Assembly (NCBI GenBank): GCA_910574965.1
Contig: CAJTDB010000011.1
Coordinates: 62,001 to 126,000 of the forward strand
From: Lachnospiraceae bacterium
Lineage (GTDB): Bacteria; Bacillota; Clostridia; Lachnospirales; Lachnospiraceae
Direction: 5' to 3'
DNA: 64,000 nucleotides
Under the pieces are notes generated by a model. That model made no database searches and was not told where the DNA came from. It saw nothing but the letters and a program-made list of their open reading frames with translations. Shown piece by piece: positions 44,444-55,226 of the stretch. Position 1 is the first letter of the stretch; each line of letters opens with the position of its first letter. A program made the position numbers and the translations under genes.

Positions 44444-46275
44444 GCTTTGGCAGAGGGCTTTGCTGAGTCTTCCTGATTCTGGTTCAGATACAGATAGACT
44501 GAAGAGCAGAACGTATGTTCCCTTTCTTCAAACCGCGCACCTCCGCCGTATTTTTCGGCAGCAGAGCGAATGGAGGCAAGCCCGCTTCCGCCGCCTGTCT
44601 TCCGGGACCGGAACGAACCGTCTGGATTTTTACACACCAAAGGACAGCTATTATCCATAGTGATGGTCATGATCCCATACTGTATGCGGCTTTGCATACG
44701 AAGAAAGGAATGCTCCCGCCCTCTGCACGCCGTCACGGCATTTTCCAGCAGATTTCCGATGATAATACACAGATCGGTCTCCTGCACCTGCCCTGTATCC
44801 GAGGGGATATGAAGGGCCAGAGAAACGGATGTAAGTCCGGTCTTTTGGGCCATAGACAAATAATACCGGGCAACTGCATCGACCGCATCATTTTCACACA
44901 GTCGTTCCTCGGTGTCCACGGGAATATTAGCCGACAGCGCATCTAGATATTCCGAAAGCTTCTGGTCCATATGCTGCTCCTGATATCTCCGGATCACCGC
45001 CAGATGGTGTCTCAGATCGTGACGCTGGGCTTTGATGGACGCCGCTGTCTCTGAGAGGATGGCGTACTGCTTCTTCCTCGCCTCCGTCTGTATTTCCATC
45101 AGGGACAGTTCATAAGAGAGCTGGCGGTTTTTCGCATGAGCCAGAAAGCTGTACCGCACAAAAAATCCGCAAAGAACACACATGGTCCCTGTAAAAGTCA
45201 GCACACCCACCTGAAAGAAAAAGGAGATCTGTACCGGCAGCATATGTAAATAATAATTCACTGCCTCCAGAATGGAAAATACCGCCAGCACAGAGACCGG
45301 AAAGAGAAAAAGCGCCGCAAACCGGTTTCGATAGTAAAAAGCTTCTAACAGCACATATCCCGCAAAGATTAAAAAAACCGACGGAATCAACACATGAAAC
45401 AGATACATCGTCCGAGATAATGCCGCAATACCCAAAAGCTGCAAAAACACCGCTCCTGCAACTGCCAATTCTAAAACCATACATGTATACATCAGCAGTT
45501 TCGGATGATGCGGACTTAAAATCACTGCACCGCATCGAATAAGAGGCACCGCCATAGTAAACATCCCCAGAAACGCCATCAGATATAAAAGCGGAGGGTT
45601 TTGTATGAAAATACCAGTCAGATTGCATTCTCCAAAGATCCAGATGCCCACCAGAAAAGAAAAAAGTCCAAGCCATAAAATGGAGACGCCGACCTTCTCA
45701 AATTGGGCAAGAAATAAAGCGATCAGCCCCAGAATTCCCCCAAGAGCCATTAATATGATTGAGAAAAATAAAGAAAATCCCATACGGGAAAACAGATACT
45801 TCAACAGTTCGTCAGGCTCCCCAAGAAGAACCGGATATATGGTTGCATGGCTGCGCTGAGTGGAGGGACCGTACCGCAGCTTCAAAGTGACCGGTTCACC
45901 GGTTTTGGGAAGCTGCAAAATTCTCACCATCGTCGGCGGATCCAGCAGAAAGGCGGGATAGGTTCCCTCCTGTCCATAGGCAAAGATCTGCACCCCGTCC
46001 GCGTACACCTCCACCGGCGTATATACGGTTTTCAGATACAGGCAGCCGCCGGCCCCCGCAGGTATCTTGGCCGTCAAAATAACCGGAAATGAACCGGAAG
46101 AACTTTCCAGCGTGCTAGGAAGCGCAACTTCTTGAATCCCCGTTTTTGTCTCCATGGTCCACCCGGAGATTTCCTGTACCGCTGTATGGTCCGCACCAGA
46201 AGAAGTACCCAGAACTACTCCCGCCAGAAGAAGCAGACACATCAAAGACATCACAAATGCAATGATCCTGTTCAT
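44440..46275 (-). CDS. Sensor histidine kinase with 7TM sensor and AgrC-like kinase core
   Basis: A 611-residue kinase. After the signal segment comes an extracellular beta domain (about 30-165, with VYADGVQIFAYGQ) of the 7TMR-DISM kind, then seven membrane segments (about 175-400), and a cytoplasmic core with phosphorylatable histidine H419 in KAQRHDLRHHLAVI and the ATP-binding NLLENAV and GGGSGLASIR. The HDLRHH box and GHKL-type ATPase domain are those of kinases paired with LytTR regulators. The start overlaps the regulator stop by 4 bp. The ligand is unknown, possibly a carbohydrate or peptide. Confidence 0.88.
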   Translation of the reverse strand: MNRIIAFVMSLMCLLLLAGVVLGTSSGADHTAVQEISGWTMETKTGIQEVALPSTLESSSGSFPVILTAKIPAGAGGCLYLKTVYTPVEVYADGVQIFAYGQEGTYPAFLLDPPTMVRILQLPKTGEPVTLKLRYGPSTQRSHATIYPVLLGEPDELLKYLFSRMGFSLFFSIILMALGGILGLIALFLAQFEKVGVSILWLGLFSFLVGIWIFGECNLTGIFIQNPPLLYLMAFLGMFTMAVPLIRCGAVILSPHHPKLLMYTCMVLELAVAGAVFLQLLGIAALSRTMYLFHVLIPSVFLIFAGYVLLEAFYYRNRFAALFLFPVSVLAVFSILEAVNYYLHMLPVQISFFFQVGVLTFTGTMCVLCGFFVRYSFLAHAKNRQLSYELSLMEIQTEARKKQYAILSETAASIKAQRHDLRHHLAVIRRYQEQHMDQKLSEYLDALSANIPVDTEERLCENDAVDAVARYYLSMAQKTGLTSVSLALHIPSDTGQVQETDLCIIIGNLLENAVTACRGREHSFLRMQSRIQYGIMTITMDNSCPLVCKNPDGSFRSRKTGGGSGLASIRSAAEKYGGGARFEEREHTFCSSVYLYLNQNQEDSAKPSAKA

Positions 46276-47003
46276 AACATGCCCCCTTCTTTTCTCGCCC
46301 TCTGAAAAAGCCAGCTCTCCCATGCATCCTTTGCTTTTTTCAGGCTCTCCCGCCGAATATGCACATTGGTACCGTCTCTCATTTGATAGATCATCAGTTC
46401 TTTGTCCAATCCGGTCACATAGGACAGATTGGCCAGATAGCTTTTATGACAGCGGATATAAGGCGGTTTCGGAAAAAAAGCTTCCACATCATTTAACTTT
46501 CCCTTTGACCGCAGAACCCTCCCATCGGTCAGATGGTAGAGAACGTAATGTCCTTTCTGCTCCGCACAGAGAATTTCCCCAAAAGGAACGGACACATTCT
46601 TTCCCCCGTTCAGCACCTGAATGCCGGGCCGGTTTCTGCGCTTTTCATATGCCAGCTTCAGAATCTCCTGTACGGCCTGTTTCGTAATCGGTTTTTCCAT
46701 GTATCTTGCCACATCCAGACGATATCCTTCCAGGGCATGATCCGGACTGCAGGTCGTAAAAGCCACGGGAAGCTCCGGATCCGTCTTCCGGATCAGACGC
46801 ACCGCCTCAACGCCGGAAATACCGTTTAAATAAATATCCATGAGCACAAGATCATAGTAGCCCGGATGGTACTCTGCCAGAAATGCTTCTCCGCTCTCAA
46901 ACATACTGACCCGGACAGGGAATCCGCTGTCCTGAATCATCAGAAACAACTGCTCATATTCTTCCGGATTGTCTTCACATACTGCAACTCTCAGACTGTC
47001 CAT
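46272..47003 (-). CDS. LytTR-family response regulator
   Basis: A 243-residue regulator: receiver domain with acidic pocket E10-D11, phosphoacceptor D56 in LVLMDIYLNGISG, and a C-terminal LytTR DNA-binding domain (CAEQKGHYVLYHLTDGRVLRSKGKL ... RCHKSYLANLSYV). GGAGGAAGC precedes the ATG at 47003. It is transcribed first, coupled to the kinase, and diverges from the surface-protein gene at 47227, a likely target. Confidence 0.93.
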   Translation of the reverse strand: MDSLRVAVCEDNPEEYEQLFLMIQDSGFPVRVSMFESGEAFLAEYHPGYYDLVLMDIYLNGISGVEAVRLIRKTDPELPVAFTTCSPDHALEGYRLDVARYMEKPITKQAVQEILKLAYEKRRNRPGIQVLNGGKNVSVPFGEILCAEQKGHYVLYHLTDGRVLRSKGKLNDVEAFFPKPPYIRCHKSYLANLSYVTGLDKELMIYQMRDGTNVHIRRESLKKAKDAWESWLFQRARKEGGML

Positions 47004-47060
47004 TCGCTGCTTCCTCCTGCTTTTTTCTTTCCCTACATGAATAAGCACAAAATATGCAGT

Positions 47061-47089
47061 TTGTCAAGTACGGATTTTGTATAGATAAT
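47061..47089 (+). promoter_or_regulatory. Promoter of the surface-protein gene overlapping the divergent regulator promoter
   Basis: TTGTCA (47061-47066), 17-bp spacer, GATAAT (47084-47089) on the plus strand. On the minus strand the same bases give TTGACA (47062-47067) as a -35 for the LytTR operon, with only a weak -10 (TATTCA-like). The two promoters would compete. Confidence 0.5.
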
Positions 47090-47226
47090 GTTCATTTATG
47101 GTACTGGCATCCCTCCCTGCTGTTTTATAAAATCAAAAGAGAAACGCCGCGTCTCGCTAAAAATATTTTCAGACAAAGGGACACTGGACAGGCAGGCGCA
47201 AACTTTTAACAGGAGGAACATGTGAG

Positions 47227-50200
47227 ATGAAAATAAAGCGTAAGAAGCTGCTGGCATGGGTTCTGTCGGCAGCACTTTTGGGCACTGCACCCGGTACGAT
47301 TCTCTACGCCGAAGAAAATGCCGAACAGGAAAAAGCCGAAACACCGGCCGCACTTTGCGAACATCATCCGGAACATGACGAAAGCTGCGGATATCAGGAA
47401 GTCCGGGAAGAGATTCCCTGCACCTGCGGATACGATCCGGCTTCCGAAACCGGTCATGAAGGAAGTACGGATGAAAAAGCCGGACAGGATGCAGCCGATG
47501 AACCAAAAGGCCATGCCGAAAACTGCGCTTATGAGGAAGCCATGCCGGGAGCGCCGTGTACCTTTGTATGTCCGATCTATACTCAGCCGGAAAACAACGA
47601 AAAGCCGGAAGATAACAAAGAGCCGGAAATAAACAAAGAGCCGGAAGTAGACGATCCCCTGCCGGACAATACCGATGACAGTACCGGTCCCGATTCAGAA
47701 GATTCCGGCAGCGGCAGCATCCCTGGATCAGATACAGAGCCTTTGGACGAAGAGTCCGCCGCCAAAGAGCCGGAAGCAGCCGCTGTCCGGATCATCGCAT
47801 CCTGGACCTGGGACGGCCAGGAGGACATTCTGTCCGAGGGTGTACTGTCACTGCCCGCAGGCAGTGAGGAAGCACCGCTCTTCATAGAAGATGTCCAAAG
47901 TCTGCTGCCAAAAAAGATCCTTGCTTCCATAGAGCCCCTTGCAGCCGACGATAAAGCAGACGGCGAAGAAACCGAAGCCCCGGCGACAGACGAAAACGCA
48001 GACAGTGAAGAAACGAAAGTCCCGGCGACAGACGAAAACGCAGACAACGAAGAAACGAAGGCCCCGGCGACAGACGAAAACGCAGACGATGAAGAAACCG
48101 AAGTCACGGAGGAATCTGTCACATTAGAAAGCTGGTCCTGTCCGGAATACCCCGAAGAAGGAGCTTATGCGGGCAGTTATGTCTTCCTGACCAGGCTGCC
48201 GGAAGGATTTGTATTGGCAGAAGGAACGAAAGAGCTTACGGTTACTGTGGAATTTGCGCCTGCGGCAGAATATGACTTTATGACAGAAAAGAGTGAAAGC
48301 ACGGATGCGTCTGCAGGGCTGATCTACGAGACAGCTTCCTATCTTCCTCTGGAAGAAACCACATACCAGGCAGGAAGCGGACAGATGATCTGGAAACCGG
48401 TCGTGGAAAACGGCTGCGCCGTTCGTGGAGAACTGATCCTGAAAGATGCCCAGATCCATGGCGGCACCATGGGAATCTGGCTGCCGGTATCTACCGAAAT
48501 CGTACTGGAGGGCACCAGCAAAATAACCGTAGAAAACAGCCCCACGGAGAATAAAACCGGCCGCGGAATCTATCTGAACAATATCTCTAATTCTGAAGAA
48601 CTGCATCTGACCATCCGCGGAACAGGTTCTTTAGAAATCGACAGTGAGGGAAGCGGCATCAGCACAACCGGTTCCATCACCGTAGACCGTGCAGGGCAGC
48701 TCCTGATCACCTACGGCAGCGGCAGCCAGGGCGGAAACGGTCTGAACAGTACCGGAACCGGACATCCCATCACCATCCAAAACTGCGGCAATGTTAAAAT
48801 CAGAAGCAGAGATGGAATGACCGGACACAGCAGCGGAGCCATTTATCATCAAAACCTGGGGGAAATCATCATTGAGAACAGCCATGTAATACTGGCCAAC
48901 CTTACAGGACCGGCTATTCATACGGCCGGAGATCTCCGATGCGTTTCCAGTGACATCAAAGCCATTGGAAATACCAGCAACAACTATGTGGAAGGGACTC
49001 TGAACTTCGGTCATCTTACCGCAGCAGGCGGTACGATGTATCTGGAAAATACCGGCAGCGATGAAGTGCTTCCCCTTGTGCAGAACGCTGCACGTCTGGA
49101 AGAGGGTGCCGTTATATACTGCAAAAAAGTAAGTTATGTCCCATGGCTTCAGGGAGACGGCATCTGGTATATGAGCTGCTCCTACGACGAAGCCGCTGAT
49201 GAGATCACAGGCGCAGGCGTTGGAAACGTGATCGGAAACGTTGTGTGGAATGAACATATTCGCTTTTTTCAGCCCACCATCCTAAACATAGGCAGCTATG
49301 CAGATGCTTCTCTTACAATTCCGGAAGAAATGACGGTAGAAATTCCAAACGGATGCATGATCTATAACAAAGGCGGCAGCAATGGTTCTTACACCGGCAC
49401 ACTTACTAACCTTGGTACCCTGAATGTTTTAGATGGAGGAACCCTGCAGAACGGTCTGAATGATAATATTTTCACAAACAAAGGCACTTTGCACATCCAG
49501 ACGGGCGGGAAATTTTTTAATACCTACGATCCCAATGTCAAAACAGGCGGAACCGTACAAAATCAGGGACATATCAAAACGGATGCCGGAACTATGTTCC
49601 AGAATCAGTCCCTTCTGGAAAACAGCGGAATTATGGACTGTGCAGCCGGCAGCTTCTACAACGTTCTCCTTCCCGGCTACGATGCTGTCATCAACAATAC
49701 CGGAACGATCAACGGTTTTGTTACCGAAGCAAAAAGCACATGTTATACCTATACCACATACGGAAATACCGTACTCGGCACCCGGCAGATGCTGACTTTA
49801 CAAAGTGCTGCAAATCAGGTCACAGGCATGGCCCTGCAGGTAGCTGCCGGCACCAGCCTCACCATCGAGGACAGCGCCATCGTCGATGCCCGGACAAATC
49901 TGACAAAAGAAAATATCGCTCAGTATCTAAGCATAAATGGAAACCTGATCGTCAATGGACAGCTCTGGCTCCCCAATGACCCGCCGGAAGAAATCCTTGA
50001 AACATTGACCGGGCATTTAAGCGGTACCGGAACCGTCCTCATCGGAAACAGTCCCGATGCAGCCCACTACATCGTCTCTGTCTCAGAAAGCGGTGCTTCT
50101 TCTTCCGGAAACGGGCTTTACAGACCTGGCGATACAGTCACGATCAATGCCGGACTGCGAAACGGATTCCGTTTCAAAGGCTGGCGCGTATCAGAAGATG

Positions 50201-51201
50201 TCTCCTTAGAGAACACTTCTGCCCTGCAAACTACTTTTGTCATGCCGGAGCACTCGGTACAGATTACCGCACAATGGGAGATTCCCGTAACAGATGTCCG
50301 GCTGGACCGGATCAGTCTGTCCATGCTGCCGGGAGATACTGCCCTGCTCCATATGACCATCCTCCCATCCGATGCCTCAAACCAGAATGCAGTCTGGACT
50401 TCAGACCATCCGGAAACTGCATCCGTAGATCCAGACGGCAAAGTAACAGCCCTCGCTCCGGGCCTGGCAAAAATCACCGTAACTACTTCCGATGGTCAAA
50501 AGACAGCTTCCTGCACAGTTCAGGTTCAGGAGATACAGGAACCTCCGAAGCCTCCGACAGATACCGAAGATACACAGTTGAAACTGGTTTTCACACAGGG
50601 AATGACCGAAATTCCTCTGACTCTTTGCGAGAAAGGACTGGATACCCAGGAAAAGATCGAGACGGCCTTCCGGCTGGAAATTTCCCAAAAGCACGCTTCC
50701 TTTGCCGGAAAAAACGAAGCACTCTACGATGTGACGCTTCTGGTGCGCCGACAGGGGAGCAGCGTCTGGGAAAAAGCAGATGCTTCAAATTTCCCCTCTG
50801 ACGGAAAGCTGCAGGTAATTCTTCCCTATCCGGAAGGAACCGGCCAAAATACCCATGATTTTCTGGCCGCACATATGTTCACTTCTTCTGATTTCGGCAA
50901 AATCCCAGGACAAATGGAATTTCCGAACACAGTAAAGACCCGGCAGGGCATCCAGTTTGAAGTCACTGGTCTGTCTCCGATCTTTCTAAGCTGGAAAGAG
51001 ATACCGAAACCAAGCGGCGGCGGAAGTCATTCCTCCGAAAGCTCCGGCAGTTCTGCAGGCAGTCCGTCCAGTCATCCCTCTCCCGCCGGAGCGGATACCG
51101 GAGATACCGAACTGCCCTGGCTCTGGCTGCTGAGCGCACTGCTGTCCGCAGCCGGCATCTGTCTCCTTCAAAGGAAGCGGAAGAACCGGATTATCCTTTG
51201 A
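47227..51201 (+). CDS. Large cell-surface protein with Cys/His motif, beta helix and Ig-like domains
   Basis: A 1,324-residue exported protein of unknown function. In order: signal peptide (1-28); a Cys/His-rich segment (about 44-120, [31 protein letters not shown]); an acidic linker; a 14-residue repeat [14 protein letters not shown] three times (247-288); a parallel beta-helix-like region with repeated Asn/Gly turns (about 380-930); an InlB-B-repeat-like domain (945-1018, FKGWRV); a bacterial Ig-like domain (1020-1101, [18 protein letters not shown]); a further beta domain; a Ser/Gly-rich segment and a C-terminal membrane anchor (1296-1316) with basic tail. The resemblance is to adhesins; binding target unknown. 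AGGAGG precedes the ATG by 10 nt. Confidence 0.85.
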   Translation: MKIKRKKLLAWVLSAALLGTAPGTILYAEENAEQEKAETPAALCEHHPEHDESCGYQEVREEIPCTCGYDPASETGHEGSTDEKAGQDAADEPKGHAENCAYEEAMPGAPCTFVCPIYTQPENNEKPEDNKEPEINKEPEVDDPLPDNTDDSTGPDSEDSGSGSIPGSDTEPLDEESAAKEPEAAAVRIIASWTWDGQEDILSEGVLSLPAGSEEAPLFIEDVQSLLPKKILASIEPLAADDKADGEETEAPATDENADSEETKVPATDENADNEETKAPATDENADDEETEVTEESVTLESWSCPEYPEEGAYAGSYVFLTRLPEGFVLAEGTKELTVTVEFAPAAEYDFMTEKSESTDASAGLIYETASYLPLEETTYQAGSGQMIWKPVVENGCAVRGELILKDAQIHGGTMGIWLPVSTEIVLEGTSKITVENSPTENKTGRGIYLNNISNSEELHLTIRGTGSLEIDSEGSGISTTGSITVDRAGQLLITYGSGSQGGNGLNSTGTGHPITIQNCGNVKIRSRDGMTGHSSGAIYHQNLGEIIIENSHVILANLTGPAIHTAGDLRCVSSDIKAIGNTSNNYVEGTLNFGHLTAAGGTMYLENTGSDEVLPLVQNAARLEEGAVIYCKKVSYVPWLQGDGIWYMSCSYDEAADEITGAGVGNVIGNVVWNEHIRFFQPTILNIGSYADASLTIPEEMTVEIPNGCMIYNKGGSNGSYTGTLTNLGTLNVLDGGTLQNGLNDNIFTNKGTLHIQTGGKFFNTYDPNVKTGGTVQNQGHIKTDAGTMFQNQSLLENSGIMDCAAGSFYNVLLPGYDAVINNTGTINGFVTEAKSTCYTYTTYGNTVLGTRQMLTLQSAANQVTGMALQVAAGTSLTIEDSAIVDARTNLTKENIAQYLSINGNLIVNGQLWLPNDPPEEILETLTGHLSGTGTVLIGNSPDAAHYIVSVSESGASSSGNGLYRPGDTVTINAGLRNGFRFKGWRVSEDVSLENTSALQTTFVMPEHSVQITAQWEIPVTDVRLDRISLSMLPGDTALLHMTILPSDASNQNAVWTSDHPETASVDPDGKVTALAPGLAKITVTTSDGQKTASCTVQVQEIQEPPKPPTDTEDTQLKLVFTQGMTEIPLTLCEKGLDTQEKIETAFRLEISQKHASFAGKNEALYDVTLLVRRQGSSVWEKADASNFPSDGKLQVILPYPEGTGQNTHDFLAAHMFTSSDFGKIPGQMEFPNTVKTRQGIQFEVTGLSPIFLSWKEIPKPSGGGSHSSESSGSSAGSPSSHPSPAGADTGDTELPWLWLLSALLSAAGICLLQRKRKNRIIL
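47965..48090 (+). repeat. Three 42-bp coding repeats in the surface-protein gene
   Basis: Three tandem 42-bp units encode [28 protein letters not shown] and [14 protein letters not shown] (residues 247-288), an acidic, probably flexible spacer. Confidence 0.9.
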
Positions 51202-51226
51202 CATTTTTGTTTCCATACACTATACT
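51198..51226 (+). promoter_or_regulatory. Promoter for nfo
   Basis: TTGACA (51198-51203), 17-bp spacer, TATACT (51221-51226). The -35 overlaps the stop codon of the surface-protein gene. Confidence 0.75.
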
Positions 51227-51228
51227 GA

Positions 51229-51280
51229 GATTCAGACGGCAACGGTCCCGTACAAGCTTTGGACAACTGCCGTCTGAATC
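51229..51280 (+). other. 5' leader hairpin of nfo
   Basis: GATTCAGACGGCA (51229-51241) and TGCCGTCTGAATC (51268-51280) form a perfect 13-bp stem, starting only a few bases after the -10. It may stabilise the nfo mRNA 5' end or terminate read-through from upstream. Confidence 0.6.
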
Positions 51281-51308
51281 TTATATTTATCACAAGGAGA
51301 ACAATCAT

Positions 51309-52178
51309 ATGTTAAAGATAGGCTCTCATGTGGGAATGAACGGCCGGAAAATGATGCTCGGCTCTGTGGAAGAAGCACTCTCCTACGGCGCAGACACTTT
51401 CATGCTCTATACCGGCGCTCCCCAGAACACCAGAAGAAAAGAACTAAGCGAACTGAACATCGAAGCCGCCCAGGCATTGATGAAGGAAAAAGGCATTACG
51501 GAATTTATCGTCCACGCTCCTTATATTATCAATCTGGCCAACACCGTCAAACCGGAAACCTATGAACTGGCCGTCAATTTTCTTCGGCTGGAGCTGGTGC
51601 GCACTGCTGCCATGGGAAGCCGCGTGCTGGTACTTCACCCAGGCGCACACGTCGGAGCAGGCGTAGAAGCCGGCACTGCATCCATTATCAAAGGACTGAA
51701 TGAAGTGCTTACCGATGATACGGATTGTCTGATCGCTCTGGAAACTATGGCCGGAAAAGGCTCTGAGATCGGACGGACCTTTGAAGAACTCGCAAAGATC
51801 TACGATGGTGTGACAAAAAAAGACCGCCTGCGTGTCTGCTTCGATACCTGTCACACCCACGACAGCGGTTATGATATCGTCGACCATCCGGACGCAGTAT
51901 TGGAACAGTTTGACCGGATCCTTGGCAAAGACCAGATTGCCGTCTTCCACATCAACGACAGCAAGAACCCACGGGGATCCGCCAAAGACCGGCACGAAAA
52001 TCTAGGCAAAGGCCAAATCGGCCTTCCGGCCCTCCACCGCATCGTCCATCACCCGGACTTTATAGATGTACCCAAGATTCTGGAAACCCCCTGGGTCCCC
52101 ATAAACGGAGATCTCAAAAATACCAGAGCTCCTTACAAAGAAGAAATTGCACTTCTGCGCAGGGACAGACTCTCCTGA
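51309..52178 (+). CDS. nfo: Deoxyribonuclease IV (endonuclease IV)
   Basis: A 289-residue AP endonuclease for base-excision repair. All metal-binding landmarks are present: [50 protein letters not shown] and [22 protein letters not shown]. The ATG at 51309 follows AAGGAGAAC and starts the conserved [12 protein letters not shown]; a longer frame begins inside the promoter. A bidirectional terminator follows. Confidence 0.96.
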   Translation: MLKIGSHVGMNGRKMMLGSVEEALSYGADTFMLYTGAPQNTRRKELSELNIEAAQALMKEKGITEFIVHAPYIINLANTVKPETYELAVNFLRLELVRTAAMGSRVLVLHPGAHVGAGVEAGTASIIKGLNEVLTDDTDCLIALETMAGKGSEIGRTFEELAKIYDGVTKKDRLRVCFDTCHTHDSGYDIVDHPDAVLEQFDRILGKDQIAVFHINDSKNPRGSAKDRHENLGKGQIGLPALHRIVHHPDFIDVPKILETPWVPINGDLKNTRAPYKEEIALLRRDRLS

Positions 52179-52189
52179 AAACATGCAGA

Positions 52190-52253
52190 AACCCAGCAGA
52201 AACGCCGTCACTGTCCTCTCAGGAAAAGAGACGGCATTTCTGCTGGGTTTTTC
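52190..52253. terminator. Bidirectional terminator between nfo and the MBL hydrolase gene
   Basis: AAACCCAGCAG plus GCCGTC pairs with GACGGC plus CTGCTGGGTTT; TTTTT follows on the plus strand. It is shared by two convergent genes. Confidence 0.85.
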
Positions 52254-52889
52254 TCAGCCAAGAAATGAATTGTATTTTTTCTCATAACCAATAGTTGTAT
52301 CCTCTCCGTGGCCCGTATGTACAACGGTCTTGTCCGGCAGCGGAAAAAGTTTTTCCTTAACGGACCGGACAAGATCGGACATGCTGCCGCCCGGAAAATC
52401 GCTCCGTCCTATGGAGCTTCGAAAGAGTGTGTCGCCCGAAAAGACGCAGGCCGCCTCTTCACAGTAAAAGCAGCACCCGCCCGGTGTATGGCCCGGCGTG
52501 TGATATACTTTTAAATGGATACCGGACAGGTCCAGCTCCTGGCCGTCCTGCAGCCATTCGTCCGCTGCTACCGTGAGAGCCTTGTGCTGGATAAAGACCG
52601 ACAGATTGGTCATACCGTTCAAAAGCAGCGGTTCCTCTTCCCGGAGGGCATAGATCCGCGCCCCGGTGATCCGCCGAAGTTCCTCTGCCCCGCCCATATG
52701 ATCCGCATGTCCGTGGGTCAGAAGGATATGCCGAATGCAGAAACCTTCCTTCTCTGCATACGCCCTGATTTGTTCCGGCTCATCTCCCGGATCAAAAGCC
52801 AGCGCCTTCTTTGTATCTTCTTTTATCAGAAACCAGCAGTTCGCCGCCAGCTCCCCTACGGTCAGGGATTCTATCTTAAGTCCCGCCAT
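52254..52889 (-). CDS. MBL-fold metallohydrolase (glyoxalase II-like)
   Basis: A 211-residue metallo-beta-lactamase-fold protein with the dinuclear zinc motif LLTHGHADHMGG, then HTPGHTPGGCC, FSGDTLF and HTGHGEDTT. Proteins of this length beside rel in Firmicutes are annotated as hydroxyacylglutathione-hydrolase-like; the natural thioester or other substrate is unknown. AGGAGGCATAT precedes the ATG, and only 9 bp separate it from the rel stop, so they share a transcript. Confidence 0.9.
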   Translation of the reverse strand: MAGLKIESLTVGELAANCWFLIKEDTKKALAFDPGDEPEQIRAYAEKEGFCIRHILLTHGHADHMGGAEELRRITGARIYALREEEPLLLNGMTNLSVFIQHKALTVAADEWLQDGQELDLSGIHLKVYHTPGHTPGGCCFYCEEAACVFSGDTLFRSSIGRSDFPGGSMSDLVRSVKEKLFPLPDKTVVHTGHGEDTTIGYEKKYNSFLG

Positions 52890-52898
52890 ATATGCCTC

Positions 52899-55184
52899 CT
52901 AACTGACCGAACGTTCGATATCCAGAACGCTCTCCACCTGTCTGATCTTCTCTATGATCTTGTTCAGCTCCTCCACACTGGAAATGTCAAAGCTGACCGT
53001 AATCGTCGCAGTTCCCTTTCTGCTCGTACGCACATTCATGGAGATCACATCGATCTCACGCTCGCTTAGAACTCTTGATACATCCACCAGAAGTCCCGTA
53101 CGATTGTTGCCGAAGATCTTGATTTCTGTCGTGTATTTCTCTCCTGTATGGGTCTGCTGCTGCCACTCCGCGTCAATGAGCCGCTCTCTCTCAGACTCCG
53201 CCAGATGAAGCATGTTCACGCAGTCTGTCCTGTGGATGGTCACACCCCGCCCTCTGGTTACAAAACCGACGATCTCATCTCCCGGCACCGGATTGCAGCA
53301 TCTGGAAAAACGTACCGCCACATCATCAATACCCTTGACAACGATACCGCTCCGGGACTTGGCAATACGAAACTTCTGTTCCTTTGCCTCGCTGACACTC
53401 TCGATAATCTTTGCATCTGTGACGGCCTTCTTCTTCGCCTTCTCGTACTCCTCTACCAGACGATTCACTACCTGGCCTTCTTTTAAGCCGCCATGACCCA
53501 CTGCCGCCATGACCGATTCCCAGTCCCGGAATCCGTATTTGCGCAGTACACTTTCCTGGTATTCCGGCTTGACGATCAACTGCATCTGAATGCCTTTCAT
53601 CTTGCAGTACTGCGTCACCAGCTCCTTGCCCTTGATGATGTTGCTTTCTTTGAACTCGGTCTTAAACCACTGGTTGATCTTGTTCTTTGCCTGTGTTGTC
53701 TTGACAATGTTCAGCCAGTCGCGGCTGGGGCCCTTGGAATTTTGAGAGGTAATAATCTCGATCCGGTCCCCGTTGTGAATCATATAGTCAATGGGAACCA
53801 GCTTTCCGTTTACCCTGGCGCCGATCATCTTATTGCCCACCGCACTGTGAATGCTGTAGGCAAAGTCAATGGGATTCGATCCACGCCGAAGCGTCTTTAC
53901 ATCTCCTCCCGGCGTAAAACAATAAACACTGTCGGAAAACAGATCCAGATCACTTTTGAGCAGACTCATAAACTCCCGGTTGTCCGTTTCATCCCGCTGC
54001 CACTCCAGAATCTGCCGAAGCCAGGTCAGCTTTGCCTCCGCGCTGTCGCTTCCTTCCACATTCTGTTCCGCACTGCCGCCGCTCTCTTTGTATTTCCAAT
54101 GGGCAGCGATGCCGTACTCCGCCGTTCTGTGCATCTCATAAGTCCGGATCTGAATCTCAAAGGGCTGTCCCTTCGGACCGATTAACGTCGTATGAAGGGA
54201 CTGATACATATTGAGCTTCGGCATAGCAATATAGTCTTTAAAACGCCCAGGAATCGGTTTATACATCTCATGAATAACCCCAAGAGCTGCATAGCAGTCC
54301 TTCACCGACTCCACCAGAATACGCACTGCAAACAGATCGTAAATCTGATCCAACGTCTTCTCCTGGTTGACCATCTTCTTATAAATACTGAAAAAATGCT
54401 TGACCCGGCCTTTGACATCCGCCCGAATGCTGGCATTTTCCATATGCTGCTTTACTTCCGCCACCACCGACTGTACATATTTCTCACGAACGCTTTTCTT
54501 ATCGGAGATCTGCGCCACCAGGTCATAGTAAACCTCCGGCTCCAAATATTTTAAAGCCAGATCGTCCAGCTCGATCTTCACTTTGGAGATTCCAAGCCTC
54601 TGGGCGATCGGTGCATAGATGTCCATCGTCTCCCTGGCCTTTTCCCGCTGCTTTTCAGGGCGCATGTATTTTAACGTCCGCATATTGTGCAGCCGGTCTG
54701 CCAGCTTAATTAAAATTACACGGATGTCCTTCGCCATAGCAAGGAACATTTTCCGCAGATTTTCCGCCTGCTCATCCACCTTGTCCGCCGAGTAGCTTAA
54801 CTGTCCCAGTTTGGTCACGCCGTCCACCAGAAGTGCCACCTCTTCCCCGAAAAGGCCGGCAACATCCTCCGTGGTCATGGGCGTATCCTCCACTACGTCG
54901 TGCAAAAGTCCGGCAACGATGCTCTCCTTATCCAGCTCCAGCTCCGCCAGGATGATGGCCACACAGATGGGATGGATGATATAAGGTTCGCCTGATTTGC
55001 GTACCTGGTCCTTATGGGCATCCATAGCGATCCGAAATGCCTTTTCAATCATGGAAATATCTGTGGACGGATGATATCTGGCCACACTTTTAATCAGCTC
55101 CTGATACAGTTCCTCCGGGCTGGTAAAATCTTCCATCACCTTAATGTTTCTCTCATCTTTGCGAGTCTCTTTTGCTGTCGTCAT
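52899..55184 (-). CDS. rel: Bifunctional (p)ppGpp synthetase/hydrolase
   Basis: A 761-residue long RelA/SpoT homologue that makes and degrades the stringent-response alarmone. The hydrolase HD domain is intact (LLHDVVEDTPMT, KLADRLHNMRTL), the synthetase domain has IAMPKLNMYQSLHTT and FEIQIRTYEMHR, then TGS (YCFTPGGDVKTLRRG), a zinc-finger-like region (RCCNPVPGDEIVGF) and a C-terminal ACT domain. ATG at 55184 is preferred because GGTGAT, which can pair with the 16S tail, lies 4 nt upstream; ATG 55190 is possible. Expressed with apt upstream and MBL downstream. Confidence 0.95.
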   Translation of the reverse strand: MTTAKETRKDERNIKVMEDFTSPEELYQELIKSVARYHPSTDISMIEKAFRIAMDAHKDQVRKSGEPYIIHPICVAIILAELELDKESIVAGLLHDVVEDTPMTTEDVAGLFGEEVALLVDGVTKLGQLSYSADKVDEQAENLRKMFLAMAKDIRVILIKLADRLHNMRTLKYMRPEKQREKARETMDIYAPIAQRLGISKVKIELDDLALKYLEPEVYYDLVAQISDKKSVREKYVQSVVAEVKQHMENASIRADVKGRVKHFFSIYKKMVNQEKTLDQIYDLFAVRILVESVKDCYAALGVIHEMYKPIPGRFKDYIAMPKLNMYQSLHTTLIGPKGQPFEIQIRTYEMHRTAEYGIAAHWKYKESGGSAEQNVEGSDSAEAKLTWLRQILEWQRDETDNREFMSLLKSDLDLFSDSVYCFTPGGDVKTLRRGSNPIDFAYSIHSAVGNKMIGARVNGKLVPIDYMIHNGDRIEIITSQNSKGPSRDWLNIVKTTQAKNKINQWFKTEFKESNIIKGKELVTQYCKMKGIQMQLIVKPEYQESVLRKYGFRDWESVMAAVGHGGLKEGQVVNRLVEEYEKAKKKAVTDAKIIESVSEAKEQKFRIAKSRSGIVVKGIDDVAVRFSRCCNPVPGDEIVGFVTRGRGVTIHRTDCVNMLHLAESERERLIDAEWQQQTHTGEKYTTEIKIFGNNRTGLLVDVSRVLSEREIDVISMNVRTSRKGTATITVSFDISSVEELNKIIEKIRQVESVLDIERSVS

Positions 55185-55226
55185 GCTCATCACCGTTTCT
55201 ATCGATCTGAACTCTGTCCCAAATAG

